A DNA stretch of 58,999 nucleotides, from NCBI GenBank assembly GCA_003427395.1, contig BFEA01000300.1:1650609-1709607 (forward strand), in the 5' to 3' direction. The notes under the pieces were generated by a model. The model was given only the letters and a program-made list of their open reading frames with translations. It had not been told where the DNA came from and made no database searches. Position numbers and translations under genes: made by a program. Positions 1-12,153 of this stretch are shown here, piece after piece (the stretch's first letter is position 1; each line of letters starts with the position of its first letter). The DNA is from Chara braunii. Its lineage: Eukaryota; Streptophyta; Charophyceae; Charales; Characeae.

Positions 1-869
1 TAACAACTAATCAGATTTAGGGTTGCCGTAGAGAAAATAGAAATTTTCAGAATTAATAGAAAAATAAATTAAATAAATCGAAAAATGAGAAAAGAAGGTG
101 GGAAAGAAGATATTTCGAATTTTTGAAAAAAAAGAAAAGATAAATCAAAAGAGAGGTGGAGAAAAGAAAAACAGAGAAATTTTCGAAGTAGGGGGGAAGG
201 AGAATGAAAAGTGAGGGAGAAAAGAAAGAAATAGATGGGGGAGAGAAAAATATGAAGTGGGAGGTAGGGGGATGCGGTGGTGGTAGTTGGGGGAGAGGAG
301 GGATGGGGAAAGGTGGACAGGGATCAAGAAGCAAAGAGAAAAAAAGGAGGAAGAAAAGAAAGAAATAAAAGAAGGAGAGTAAAAGAATGGGTGTTGGGAG
401 AAAGGTGGGGTGGGAAAGATAAAAGGAGGAGAGAAAAGATGCAGTGGAAGGTGGGGGAAAGAGAAGGGGTGAGTAAGAAGAGAGAGGAGAGGTAGGGAGA
501 GTGGGTTAGTAGAGGGAGAGGGAAGAAGGGAGTGATACCCGGCCCTTGGTGTCTCCAAGGGCACAATGTACACCAAGACCAGGAGGGTCTTGGTCTTTGC
601 TGCAGCAGCCAGTTGGAGGAGAGAGGGGGCTGCGATCTTGATCAGCCTCCAGCAGCACTTCTGCAGATGTGTAGATGTGGGGTCTGCTGTGTGAGCAGGC
701 CCTCTCCACTGTAGAGCAGCCCCCTAAGCAGGGGGGTCTTCAGCCACGTGGCCGTGGAGATGGCCACGTGCACAGGCAGCAGCAGCCACGGGGGGGGGGN
801 GTAAATAGCCAGCACGGCACCTCTTCAACACGAGTGTGTCATGCTAGAAAACCATGGACACACTGTGGC
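1..869. other. Purine-rich tract and unidentified sequence
   Basis: From about 60 to 500 the + strand is dominated by G and A (AGAAAAG, GGGAGAG and similar) with few pyrimidines. Open frames here are low-complexity mirror images (Ser/Pro/Phe-rich or Arg/Lys/Glu-rich) and not credible genes. From 541 to 869 there are short palindromic pieces, including CACGTG near 744 and 766, and an undetermined base at 800. No gene seen. Confidence 0.6.
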
Positions 870-1245
870 GAGTGAGTTATGAGGCTGCTTACGCATGCAC
901 ATGGCTCGGCAGGTGCATGGGTTCAAACCCCAGCAGCAGTAGTTGCATCCCGGATCTTGATAATATAAATCCGGGAGCGGGGCGGGGCGGGGCAGCGGGA
1001 CAGCGGGACAGCGTGGCGCGAGCGCGCGTACGGCGGCCTTGGCCTTGGCGCACGCGTCGTGATGCAACTTCCTTTTTCGCCACGTGGAGCTCTCCTGCTG
1101 CAGCACCTTTCTTCGTTGTTTTTCCCGCTTTTTCGCTCGAAACCGTCCGGAAAACAGCCAAAAAACTGACTGTCGGGTTTTGCCGTATTTCCCTGCTGTG
1201 CGGTGTGGTGGGTGGGGGCGGGGACCGTTCCCGCTCCGATACCAA

Positions 1246-1533
1246 TGTAGCGGACCCACCAGATGTGGTGCTCCGCTAGTGANANAGATGGANATGGAGG
1301 AAGAAGGGGGAGCAAGATGGCACAACNCAGCTCCCCACGCAAGACTCCAACGCACGTACTCCAAAATGTGCAAGTGAGGAATGAGACTGGAAACAGACAA
1401 TGGTTGGGGTATACCCCAGCGAACTGACGGGACTGGACTGGACTGGCTGGTACCGACAGATGTATCGGCCTGGACTGGCCTACCCCGAATATAACACAGG
1501 TCTGTGAGAACAGGCCAAGGGGCTGGTCTCACA
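1246..1533 (-). repeat. LTR-like repeat, copy A
   Basis: 288 bp, diverged from copy B; starts TGTGAGACC on the minus strand and abuts TGGTATCGGAGC. Contains undetermined bases at 1283, 1285, 1293 and 1327. Confidence 0.5.
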
Positions 1534-1908
1534 GGCCAACCCGAGGTCCGCTACAGCCAGTGTGTTAGGGCACTGGTCGTTCGTACGGGTCAGCAACTAC
1601 TCAGGTTCAAATCTTGGCAACTGCAGTCCCAGATCTTGATTGATATATTCGGGAGCGGGTCGGGACGAGGGGCAGCAGGGCGCGCACGCGTGTGTGTAGT
1701 GGCCTTGGTGTTTGAGCACATGTGTGTGCCACATGTCATTTTTTTTCCGGCCGCCAAGTGTCCTTCTCTCTTGTCATGACGCTCCTGATTTTCTCGCCGT
1801 TTTTCGTTGTGGAACCTCGAAAATGCCACAAAATCCCGTTGTTCGGGATTTTTTGTTTGCACGAGGTGGGATGGGGGAGAGCGGGGAACGTTCCTGCTTT
1901 GATACCAT

Positions 1909-2194
1909 TGTGACAGACCCAGTTGGATGGTGGTCCGTCATGATGAATACGAAACGGTGAGGATGAGGGAGATGGCAATGAAGTGGAACGGGCAGCGCAA
2001 CTCCGACGCAGACTCAACACACATGTACTCTAAACTATGCAAATGAAGAATGAATGAAAATACAAACTCCAACTTGGGAATATCTCTAGCAGACTGGTTG
2101 GACGAGACTGGTACCGACAGTGGTATCAGGAAAGACTGGACTAGATTGAATATTCATGTGGCATGTGAGATCAGGCCAACGGTTTGGTCCCACA
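1909..2194 (-). repeat. LTR-like repeat, copy B
   Basis: 286 bp bounded by TG...CA (TGTGGGACC...GTCACA on the minus strand), next to a PBS-like TGGTATCAAAGC. Confidence 0.5.
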
Positions 2195-2929
2195 GCTGAA
2201 AAAGCAAATAGCCCTGGCTATAGGCTAGGATAGCTAGAGGCCCACTTCCAGAAAACTGAAGATTTTGAAATTTTGGAAGTGGTGAAGACACTGAAATTTT
2301 GAAGCCCCCCTTCTGCCTCCCCCTGTTTTGTTTCCTTAAATGAGGGGTGTAATTAGCATTTTCAGTGGATTCACCACTTCAATACCTTCATAATGTAAGT
2401 GTGTTTGTGTATGTATACATGTGGGCAGTTGGACCCAGAGAGAGAGAGACGGCGAAAGAGAAAGAGATAGAGATGGTAATGGGTATGGGGAATCACGGAT
2501 AAAGTTCTCACCTGACCGCCTAATCCCATTGTGGTAATGATGATGGGACATGGAAAAGGGAGCGCTAACCATAGAGTGTCCACCACAGTAGCGACTGGCC
2601 TGGAACGATAGCATGGGAGGGGGGTGTATCCACGAGGGCGATGCATGCCATGTCGGAGGGGGACATCGAAACAATGTCAGCCCATCATACACCAATTGGA
2701 AAGGTTAGGTTTTTAAATGTCGTGGTGTCGGCGCAGATACCCTTACAAGGATATCCACCTTGTTTTTTGCATTTGACAAAAACAGGGATTGAATCGGAAG
2801 TTGGGTGGGTCGTGCGATTCACGACCAGTTTTTATCTATAAGTCGTCAGTATGTTTGAAAGTCCGTGTGTGTGTGTTGGGGGGGGGGGGGGGGGCAAGTT
2901 TTTTTTGTATATTGTAAACCAATATTATT
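2195..2929. other. Unidentified intergenic sequence
   Basis: A short GA tract occurs at 2438-2451 and a 16-base G run near 2879-2894. No gene or repeat family recognised. Confidence 0.5.
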
Positions 2930-2934
2930 TTGAA

Positions 2935-3420
2935 CGTAAAAAAAATCCCACGAGAAATGAAAGTTGAGAAAACATTCCATAAAGAAAAAATCCTTCATAT
3001 TTACAAATTATCATTCCAATGTTCGTCCAATTCTAAAATTTTTCAGTTTTATTTGATAAGGTTCCGTCTAAATATGAGTTTTCCCTTCCAACTATATCTA
3101 TTTGTTCAAGATGGAATGAAAGTCTGGACGAGTTTATGAAATATTTTAATTCAATTTTCATTATACTACGACAAATATCTTCTAATTTAGATTGGATCAA
3201 CCTATTTAAGACTGAAAATCCTTACTTAGAATGATAGTCCAATTCAAATATTTCATGAACTCATCCAGACTTTCATTCCATCTCTAGCGTGCAGTCAAAA
3301 AAAGAAGGGATACACTATTCTTGGAATGAAAATTTGCAAGTAAGATGAAAAATTTTAAAATTGGAATGACATTCTTTAAGATGGAATGAAAATTTAAAAT
3401 TTAGATTGTAATTTTAATAC
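2935..3420. repeat. Long imperfect foldback (MITE-like)
   Basis: The inner arms 3109-3146 and 3246-3283 are inverted copies (AGATGGAATGAAAGTCTGGA and its complement, about 36 of 38 positions). Outer segments also pair: TCCAATTCTAAAATTTTTCA near 3028 with the complement of TGAAAAATTTTAAAATTGGA near 3346. The structure spans about 485 bp and has no coding frame, as expected of a non-autonomous foldback or MITE. Terminal repeats and target duplication were not defined. Confidence 0.6.
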
Positions 3421-4010
3421 AGAATGATTATTTAATTCTAGGAAATTTTTTCTTTGTATGATTAAAAGTTCTTTTTTTTTTCCCCTTAGCCGGTAGGCGT
3501 GTGCACGAAGCGACCGGTAGAACTAGGCATCCGTGCTGCAAAGGCATTAGGATTGGCGGTCGTGAGCCTGACTGATAGGTCAAGGCATGGCCTTGGAGTG
3601 CTTCGATAGGTCGCTCACGACGTAGGAACGCATCTACATTAAAGTTCACACTTTCACGCCTGCTAAACTTAAACTTGGGCTTAGCCCTATTGGTAATAAC
3701 GTCGGATTTCAACTTGGAGATCTAGGGATCGAGACAATCGACCGACGTCAAAGGAGCGAAGGAGCAGTATGGATGAAACCGAGGGGTTGAAGGTCTTCAG
3801 TTTTGAGGGTCTTCAGTTTTAATCCCTCTTGGTTTTGTAGTCAACTCCGAATTTGGAACCGACTGGCGGGCCCAAGGGGATGCCAAAGATTCTCTATTTC
3901 CTCTAGATACCGATTTTATTTTTTTTCATTTTTTTTTTTTTTCGTCGGTCCCATTTTTAGGATACGGTACCAAGTCCGATACCGGATATAGGAATAACAT
4001 TGGTCCCAAC
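3421..4010. other. Unidentified intergenic sequence
   Basis: A 94-codon minus-strand frame (3428-3712) matches nothing I know. T-rich runs near 3470 and 3925. Confidence 0.4.
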
Positions 4011-4072
4011 TGGTCTACTTAAGTTGGTACACCTATGAACTGTTGAAATGCAAACGTGAGTTCGAATCCAGG
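4011..4072 (+). mobile_element. tRNA-headed SINE-like fragment
   Basis: A box-like TGGTCTACTTAAGTTGGTAC is followed about 38 bp later by a B box GAGTTCGAATCC. The segment between, GAACTGTTGAAATGCAAAC, closely resembles GAACTGCTGAAGTACAGAC in the minus-strand copy at 20350-20412, so the two are one repeat family with a tRNA-derived head. Confidence 0.5.
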
Positions 4073-7000
4073 TGGAGCTAATTGGGTGAGTGCATTCAAG
4101 GCTAAATATCTACGGGAAATTTATAGCAAAGGAGTACCGTGAGAGAAGGATGAAAAAAACTTTGGAAAGGGGGTTAAAGAGTGCCTAAAATTGTCGAGCG
4201 CGAAACGCATGGGCGGAAGTCGTGCAATCCGTTATGGGCGAGGGTGGATGATGACTGTTAGTGCGTTGTCACCCTCCTTGTTGGGCATGGGGTGTCAACC
4301 GACATGGGTTGTTGTGGTCGGCATTGCACTGGGGAGTGATTGAAACCCCCACGGGTGGCCGTCATGGCAGTCGAGGACCCGAAGCATCCGCCTCTTTTGG
4401 CTGGCCCATTAGTGTTCCTGCGTGTTCAGCATGCTAGCGAAATTCCTCTATCTTGCCTGTCTTGAAACACAGACTGAGGAGTCAACGTGCACGCAAGTCG
4501 GTGGTGCTTAGCCCACGAGGCGAAATGAACCTGAGTGGCGGGGACCCTCTGTGGGTGCACACTAATGGTTAACAGGAACCCCCAACCATCTCTTAGGGTG
4601 CACCGTCCACCAACCATGATCTCCTGTGAGAAATTTGAATGTGAGCATACTTGTAGGGACTCGTAAGATGGTGAACTATGCCTAAGCAAGACGGGGCCAG
4701 AGGATACTCTGGTGGATGCTCGCAACGATATTTACGTGCAAATCGTTCGCCGGACTTCGGTATAGGGGCCAAAGACTAATCGAGCCGTCTGGTAGCTGAT
4801 TCCCTCTGACGTTTTTTTAAGGATGGTTGGAATTGTTGAACAATTTTATTGCGCAGTTGTGGGAGCATGTGCTACGAAGGGAGGTTGACATCAGCAAAGG
4901 CGAAGAGGAAGAAGGTCGAGTGAACGGGAGAAAGAGAACTGAAGGACATTTGAGGGCAAGGAGAAGAAGGTGAGAACGAAGGAAAGTGGTTGAGACGAGG
5001 AGCAGCGTGAAGCGAAGAGCAACAGGAAAGGCGATACACACATTGAGGTGAGTGAGCGTTGTAAAGCGAGAGAAAGTAAGCACACAAAAAAACGAGAGTG
5101 TGACTGCGCACAGGAGAAAAAAAGAGGAGCAACAAACAATTAAGAGTCTTACCTTTAACGGGAGCGAAGGACATAGCAAAGGGGTGCGCGATATAAGGAT
5201 GCACGAGGCCAGAGTTGGAATAGCGGGTGAGCTCACAATCGGTAGTGAATCTTTCCTGGTCTAAGGGAAGATCCGTTCTCGTTTTCGCACAGCTAATGAG
5301 TGGTGGTGCTCGTCCCCGTCCGAACGATTCTCTTCATTATGGTGTTATTGCTCTCATCATTGGGATTCAACTGCTTTTGACATTTTGATAAGTGTGGCTT
5401 TCATCGTGGTCGTTTTCATCATCGTACCAGTCGTGGTCGTCGTTGTGGTCATGCGAACACTCATCTCAGCTTATGGCGATGCATCTTCACATTTTTTAAC
5501 GGAAGGTTCACTCTCGTTTGTCCGAATGGTGATTGCAACCCGCTCCCTCACGATCGCATTCGACTTTCCCCGTGGGTGCCATCTCCCTTTTTGTGAGTGA
5601 AAGGAATGTGGTCATATTTGCGTGTTTTTGGCGATGTTCAACGTTATGTCTCTTTGTTTAGATGCTAGTCGGGGCACATTAGCTTGATAAAAAATCATGA
5701 TTGGGTGCACCACAGAAAAAGGCAGGGAAATGATGAGGAGGGAGAGTAGGAACACCTACCTAAGTCGATGAGTGTACTGGCATCCTCTTGAACTGTAACG
5801 AAAGGTTCATTCTCAGTTGCTCTCGTGGTGAGCAAAGGAACGAGATTGTGTGATTGATGCTCATCGTGATGCTTATTGTGTTCGTGCCCACAATAAAGCT
5901 CACCTTCTCCATCCCTGTGATTGGTCTTGGTCGGGGTTGTAGCCGCTAATCTTGCAACTACAACTTGTGTGCAGTTGAATAAGGGATGTAGCTTGGGCTT
6001 GGGTACATTCAGAAGAGGTAATGGGATTAGGAAAGAAGGTTGAAATAACGAGAAAAGAAAAAGAGACAAGGAGTTCAGTTGAATGGAAAACGGTAGTCGA
6101 GTGTAGTGATCACACTCCGCAATTATAAGAAGGCACATACGTGGTCATGGCGATTGTTTACATACTCGACATTTGCGTGTTCTTCGGTTGTTGTTGCTGA
6201 CGACAACGGGTTACTTAGTCAGTTTTTAGCTAGGATAGAGTAGTTGGATGATCGTGGTCGGGGCGCTGAGCGCCGCTGAGAGGAAGAGTTTCGTTCGGAG
6301 TTGTGGTGGTGGCAAGGATATGCTTATATTGGCATTTAAGTTCACAGCCTTGTTTCTTCATCGATGCATACATCTGGGTAATCCTGTTGGTGGACAACGT
6401 TAGTTTGTATATTTCTGCTTGTTAGACATTCGTTGCAATCTGCAATCTCGAAGCCTACAATCAGACTGTCTCGAATGTGGGCCAAGACATTGATGGTTCC
6501 TTCGTACGAACCGTTATTTGGAGAGTGGGGGATCGTGCAATCTCAGGGCATAGACACGGGAAGGTGCAGTTGCCGCTCACAAAGTCCTTATTGTGTGGCG
6601 CTGCTTTCGTTGTGTTTTCGTCGTACTTTGCTACTGCGCAGCACTGTTGTGCTATGCATTTCGTTGTGCATCCACTGTGCATTTATTGTGTAGGTGGGGA
6701 TTTTGCTACACTTCATTGTTGTGCTTCGCCATTAAGCCTTGCTAAGTCTCGCTTCTGCGCACGACTGTTGCACACGCTATGCTTTTGCTAAATATTGATG
6801 CGTTTTGCCCGCATTTTGAATAAAGCACAACGGGGTGTCCTCTATTTGAATGCAACCTTCCTTGCTTGCGTAGTTGCTGTTTGTTCATAGTAGGAAGTCC
6901 GGTGGCTTTGAGGGGTGATCAGGCTCTGCAAGGGGGCTACTGCTGCAACTTGCAAACTTGTCAGGAGGTCGTTACGTTGCATTTTAGCCGTGGTTTTACC

Positions 7001-7590
7001 ATCTGCACTGCTCTTTTTGCTACCATTGCAGGGCTCTCATGCGATTCAAGATTTCAAGGTCCTCTCACCAGAGTCTGAGTTGAATCTTCCTTATATCTTG
7101 ACTGACTTAATGATTCTCCCTCTGCCATTCTCACTCTCAGTATGATATTTTCATTACGAGATAAAGGTGGCAGGTGAGATTGCAAGCTGCAATTCGTGTT
7201 AAGTCCGTTGTGGGAGGTTGCACCACCGATTTTGGGAGTTTTGCCAAGAGCAATACGAGGTTCTTGAGGCAGGGATCTTTCAGGTATGTTTCCTCCTTTT
7301 GTGTGTGTATCCATTATGCCCCTAACTTCACATCCCTCTAATTTTGTATGAAGTATGTTCATACATCCCTATGGATCTTTGTTCTCGTTCGAAACTTAAC
7401 TCAGACTGAATAAGAGAAATTAATGCACAAACTTTATCTATTTTATTACTTGAACTCAGTCAGAAGGGAATAAAATGAGGGAAGGTGGGAGGAAGGTGGT
7501 TTTGTTTGCGTTTGACTTGGTTATCAAAAGGATCTAACTTTTTTTCTACGATAAATAGTTTTGCCGCTGTATTTTGTTCTATTTTTTGAA
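4073..7590. other. Unidentified intergenic sequence
   Basis: Purine-rich around 4870-5130 (GAAGAGGAAGAAGG-type). Open frames of up to 147 codons are low-complexity or show no recognisable domain. No RNA gene found. Confidence 0.5.
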
Positions 7591-8300
7591 AAAACGAGTA
7601 TTGTTTATAAGATCAACGACTTGGTTGCTGTGTTTTTTTTATTACTTCTGGTTGTTGTTTTCTTTGGGTGTCTATTTGTTTTTCGAATGTCATATTCTGT
7701 TTAAAAGCTTAATCGTCCGACCGCTTGTTTAATTTGGGTGGTTTCTGAGCGGGTTGTGGGCTCTGTGTTCTAAGATGAACGGTCTAAGGTTTCTTAAATT
7801 TCTTTGTGTTTCTGAGAAAGGAGGTTGAGATTTGTTTATATGATGAATGGTTCAACTCTTTGTGTGTTTAATCTGAGGGAGATACAAGTGGAGGACAAAA
7901 CTTTGTTTATAAGATGAATGATTTAGTCTGAGTCCCGAACTTAATGTGAAATGAAAAATAAGATTTTATATCTATATTGAAATGATTTGACAATTAAGAG
8001 TTATAACTTATAGTAACTTTGGCAGACTGAACTTTGTTTCTAAGATCAATGGTTTAGTCATATGTCCACAGTAATTACTAAATTCATAAAAGTATTATTA
8101 ACTTATATATTAAATAGTTCAATGCAGGCTAAATTTTGTTTATAAGATAAATGGTATAACCGCACGCCTGATTAAAAGATAAATAGTTGCGCAACTTGTT
8201 TGTGTATAAATAAAGCAAAAGGTTAAGTTTTGTTTCCAAGATGAATGACCTGACTCGATGGCCTATGTAAGTTGGGATAAAAAGTTAACTACTTATGTGA
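7590..8300 (+). repeat. Diverged tandem array, motif TTTGTTTATAAGATGAATG
   Basis: Variants of CTTTGTTTATAAGATGAATGATTTAG occur near 7599, 7835, 7902, 8032, 8134 and 8225, mostly at 65-130 bp spacing, in AT-rich sequence with no coding frame. Confidence 0.6.
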
Positions 8301-8449
8301 AAACAACTTGGGGAGTTGGTGAAAACACTTATCTTATTGTACGTATCTCCTTGCTTCTGAGTATAGTCAAAGTCTGTATTTTGATATGTAGTTAATTTAG
8401 ATATTTGCCACGTGTTAGAATCATAAGAGTTAATTGAACTTAATTATTT

Positions 8450-9080
8450 TAAATTCAAGTTTGTTTTTACTTCTTATTTAGTTTTGCATAAATTTAAAAA
8501 AAATCATTTTCACTAGAGGAAGTGTTGTCGAAATTTCTATAAAACCAAAAAGTTAATCAAAATTTATCTTTGCAAAATTCAACTTTGTCTTAATATTATA
8601 TCGGCTTTGTATAAATTTTGGTAGCCTACTCTCTTAAGGGGAAGCGTTGCTGATTGTTTTACTAATTTAAAGAGTTAGACAAAATTTGATTTTTTTTAAT
8701 ATTTAGCTTTGTATAAATTTTAGAAAGTCACTTTCGTTAGAGAAAGTGCTGCCGAAAGTTTTACAAATCTACAGGGTTAGTTAAATTTTGTCTTTACAGA
8801 ATTCAAGTTATACCTTTAGGTTATATCTTACTTAGTATAAATTTTGGAAGCCTACTTTTCTAAGGGAATTGTTGCCAATGTTTTTACTAGCTAAGAGAAT
8901 CAAAGTCTTATTTTAAATTTCGTGTTTAGCTTAGTATAAATTATGAAAAGACAGTATCTCCAAAGAAAGTGATACCGAAGTTTTTATGGATTCGATGAGT
9001 TAGTTTATGTCTTAGTTAGAAAAACTTTGACAACCCACCTTGTACAGAGAAGACGTTGTCATAAATTTATTGATATGATT
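8450..9080 (+). repeat. Diverged tandem array of about 100-120 bp units
   Basis: Five units share (T/A)GTATAAATTTTGG, then (T/A)AGGGGAAGTGTTGC and TTTTTAC.AATTTA. Their starts fall near 8482, 8605, 8708, 8830 and 8933. A related inverted array lies at 15.8-16.3 kb. Confidence 0.6.
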
Positions 9081-12001
9081 AAAAAATAGGATCGGACTTA
9101 GCTAGGAAGGAGTCAAGGTGAGATGTGATATGAATTTCTTTTCTCTCTATACATTTAAGTACAACTTTTGGTACTGGTATGTATTGTGTTCCAGATCCTC
9201 TTCGTTTACTTCGATTCAAGGCTGACTAGTTTCAGCTTGATCCTAGGAGGATAATTTTCTATTATTTTTTGATAACAGGTCGGTTTCTGACTCAACTTTA
9301 ACTAACTTTCGTGACTCAACCTAAGGCCTTAGCCTATGTGGGTTGAATTATTTATTTGGTTTCTTACCTGAAATTTTATTAAATGGTTATTTAAAATATA
9401 AGGTGTTTTTTTTCTTATTGGAAAAGTTGAAAAAAGACTGGGGTTTGCATGAATAAGGCAAAGGGTGTGAGTGCATACAGCGGTTGAAGGTGACCTCATT
9501 TAATGTGTGATCTGTCGATGTTGAATTCATTGTGTGATTGCAGGTATGTTTATGTTTCGAACTTTGGATTTAACTTGACTGAGATCATTTGCTTATTTGG
9601 AAGGAAGCCACAATATGATTGTGAGAGTGATTGTCTCGTATTCAGTAATCCGTTACACCATGTATACCCACACGACTTGATTGACCATACGTGATGGTTA
9701 TGCGAAATTGGGTTGAGAGAAAATAAGATTTTTTCGATATGCTTGTTAGATTCCTTTGACTTACTTGTTAACTTTTACAGTTAGACATTGAGGTTCGTAG
9801 TGATTATCAAAGTCAAACCCCTTGATATGTTCCAAGGCCTCCGAAGATGGGGTCTCTTGTTACAAATCAGGGGCGTTTTGCCGCCACAAAAGGTCGTAGT
9901 CTGCCTACTGCTCCTCTCCATAGTGTCCAGAAGAGGGTATGACTCACAATCGCATTCTTGATTGTATAGCATCATCAGAATAATCCCTCAAAATGTGTGT
10001 TAGCCGATACTTGAGTGTCGGCAACGACGCTCAAAACTATTGATGACTGCATGGTTATGGGTACCACATAGTACGCTATCATTGCGACTGTTTGCGTAGT
10101 CATGCATGGCTAGTCGATGTGATAAGGTATGCGTCACTGTGCTATTTATTCAGAATGTCACGCGCAAGGACTTCTTATTTAGTTGTCGAAAGGTTATGAG
10201 TCGAAAGTGAAAAAGGGACTAGGCGCAATTTACGTGTGAAGTTGGTTTAATTATTATTGAAAGTGTAACTAGTGGTTAGATTGATCGGAGTAGGGCCGCA
10301 CTTGGGAGATCCGCGATCCAAACGTCGGTTCGAGTGCGGGTTCGATCAAGGCGTTTAATCACACGTACCCCCTATGCTACAGCGAACGAGAAATGCCCTC
10401 AACTGGGTCCCCTCTGCGATTGCACTAAAGAAACTTTCGCACATCATTCAGTAGCTCGGAGGAGATATGCCTACCTATGGAGGTGATAACTCTCACGGAT
10501 AGAGGTAAGTTGTACGTCACGTAACCCTTTCCTTTCGTAGGGGTTCGCGCGAGGTATGCTTGGCGCACTCGGCTGGAGCGGTACCGCTCTGTGAAACATC
10601 ATGCAATATTCTGCATGGTGTGGCTGGGAGGGTTCCCCCACATGACAGATGCGCTCGATAGTGGCGAAAATAAAAAAAGGAAACAAAAAAAACAAAATTA
10701 TTATTAAAAAAAAAAAACAATAACATATAAATCGAATACACGGAAAAAATAGTTTTTAAAAATGTAATTATCCATTCACAAAAAAACAAAGACAACATGT
10801 TCGCTAACGGGAGGCCGGACTTTGAGAAATGTCCTTCGGATTTCACGTGTGTCGATTGTGTGGGTTTCACACTTCCTAGCTCTTGACCTTAACTTACTCA
10901 GTACTTCGCTCAACTACCGATATGGCAAACAAAGTTTCAACAATTTGTATGACTGGTTAGTTAAGGTCTTTTGCGTGGAAGGAGGGAGGGTTTAATAATT
11001 TTCATGTCCACGTTTTTTTATTGTGCACTGTGCTGAGGCATGTACGCTATTGTTTTTTGCTTGACCATATTTTCGTTATTGCGGTCTGTGTGCCTGCTAT
11101 TGTCAGTGAAATGTGCAATATATGAACGCACACCTTGAATAAACATGCATGGTCTGGCAATGCCCAGTGGAGCGCCCTCAAGCCCGGGTGTACTAGTGGT
11201 TTAAAGTGTGATTGCTATATTAGAGGTTGATCCTGCGCTACATGACTTCCGTAAAAGTCTTTTTAAGTCGAAAAAGTCGGAAGCGCGTCTTTCGAAACAT
11301 AAGAGGAAAAACAGATCTTAGATACTTGCGCAATGAAACTTTCAGGAACGGGGCGACAGTTTCTATCTCGTTCATAATTGGAGGACGAACATGAAAAAAA
11401 AATGAAAAAGAAAAACCAGCCCTTATGGTGTAGGGTAAAGGTCCTCCCGTCCTAATTATTTTTGACATCTCTTGTGGCAGCGTTCGCACTCTATTTAACA
11501 CATCCACAATCGTTTTCGCATTTTTCCTTCACGAATGACGTGCCCTCCTCAATCAGAGAGAGGTGAGAATCCTCCATAAAATGTTTAAAAGTTACTTCAG
11601 TACGTAGTGTAGGATCAAAAACTTATTCTTTAAAATTTCATCATCCCTATTTACCTACCACTACTCCTCAGACTATATCGACGTATTGTAAAGGCGCGAG
11701 TGCGCAACCCGTAGTTTTGATGTGGTTGAGTAGGGTTAAAGCAGTGATTACTTGGTGTTTATGTTTTATCACATTCACTCTACATAACTTCAAGAGTGTG
11801 GGCACGAGGGGTCCAGACTGATGTTTTATTCACGATGTTTATGGGATGTTGCATCCGGTTTTCAATACGTGTCGCTCCCCATAAAAAAAACAAGACCATT
11901 ATGTCGTTACTCTACTACATGGGGATGCTCATATCACCTTCTCTGGTAGGCTGTGCGTGGGCATGTGTGCATGTATATGTGAGAGTGCGTGTGTGTGTGT
12001 G
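9081..12001. other. Unidentified intergenic sequence
   Basis: AT-rich to mixed composition. A tRNA-like stretch with box B-like GGTTCGAGTGC near 10333 is too degenerate to call. No gene seen. Confidence 0.5.
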
Positions 12002-12020
12002 CTGTCTCTTATACACATCT
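12002..12020. other. Nextera transposon end sequence (assembly artefact)
   Basis: CTGTCTCTTATACACATCT is the 19-base Tn5 mosaic end used in Nextera libraries. It is followed by 47 bases, of which GACTCCAACGCACGTACTCC and the next 12 bases are identical to 1343-1374, and then by an N gap. The local sequence is therefore probably chimeric. Confidence 0.9.
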
Positions 12021-12067
12021 AGACTTGTCTCGGAAGACTCCAACGCACGTACTCCAAAATGTGCAAG

Positions 12068-12153
12068 NNNNNNNNNNNNNNNNNNNNNNNNNNNNNNNNN
12101 NNNNNNNNNNNNNNNNNNNNNNNNNNNNNNNNNNNNNNNNNNNNNNNNNNNNN
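12068..12153. other. Assembly gap (86 N)
   Basis: Run of N, followed by GT repeats, a G run (12162-12188) and GA repeats. Confidence 0.99.

Larger units (their letters stand above)
870..2194 (-). mobile_element. TRIM-like element: two tandem LTR + PBS + short internal units
   Basis: Two diverged copies of a 650-bp unit. LTR-like blocks of about 287 bp lie at 1909-2194 and 1246-1533; on the minus strand each starts TGTG(G/A)GACC and the first ends TCACA. One base inside each follows a primer-binding-site match to plant initiator tRNA-Met: TGGTATCAAAGC (1897-1908) and TGGTATCGGAGC (1234-1245), each 11 of 12 with the canonical TGGTATCAGAGC. The internal regions (about 375 bp) have no coding capacity, as in terminal-repeat retrotransposons in miniature. 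No clear polypurine tract precedes the 3' LTR, which weakens the call. On the + strand the internal part carries a tRNA-like B box (GGTTCAAACCC, 920-930), so a SINE-related origin is the alternative. Confidence 0.5.

Noticed and set aside
10276-10345. tRNA-like segment with GGTTCGAG
   Set aside because: Stems do not pair and the A box is poor; at most a decayed SINE head.
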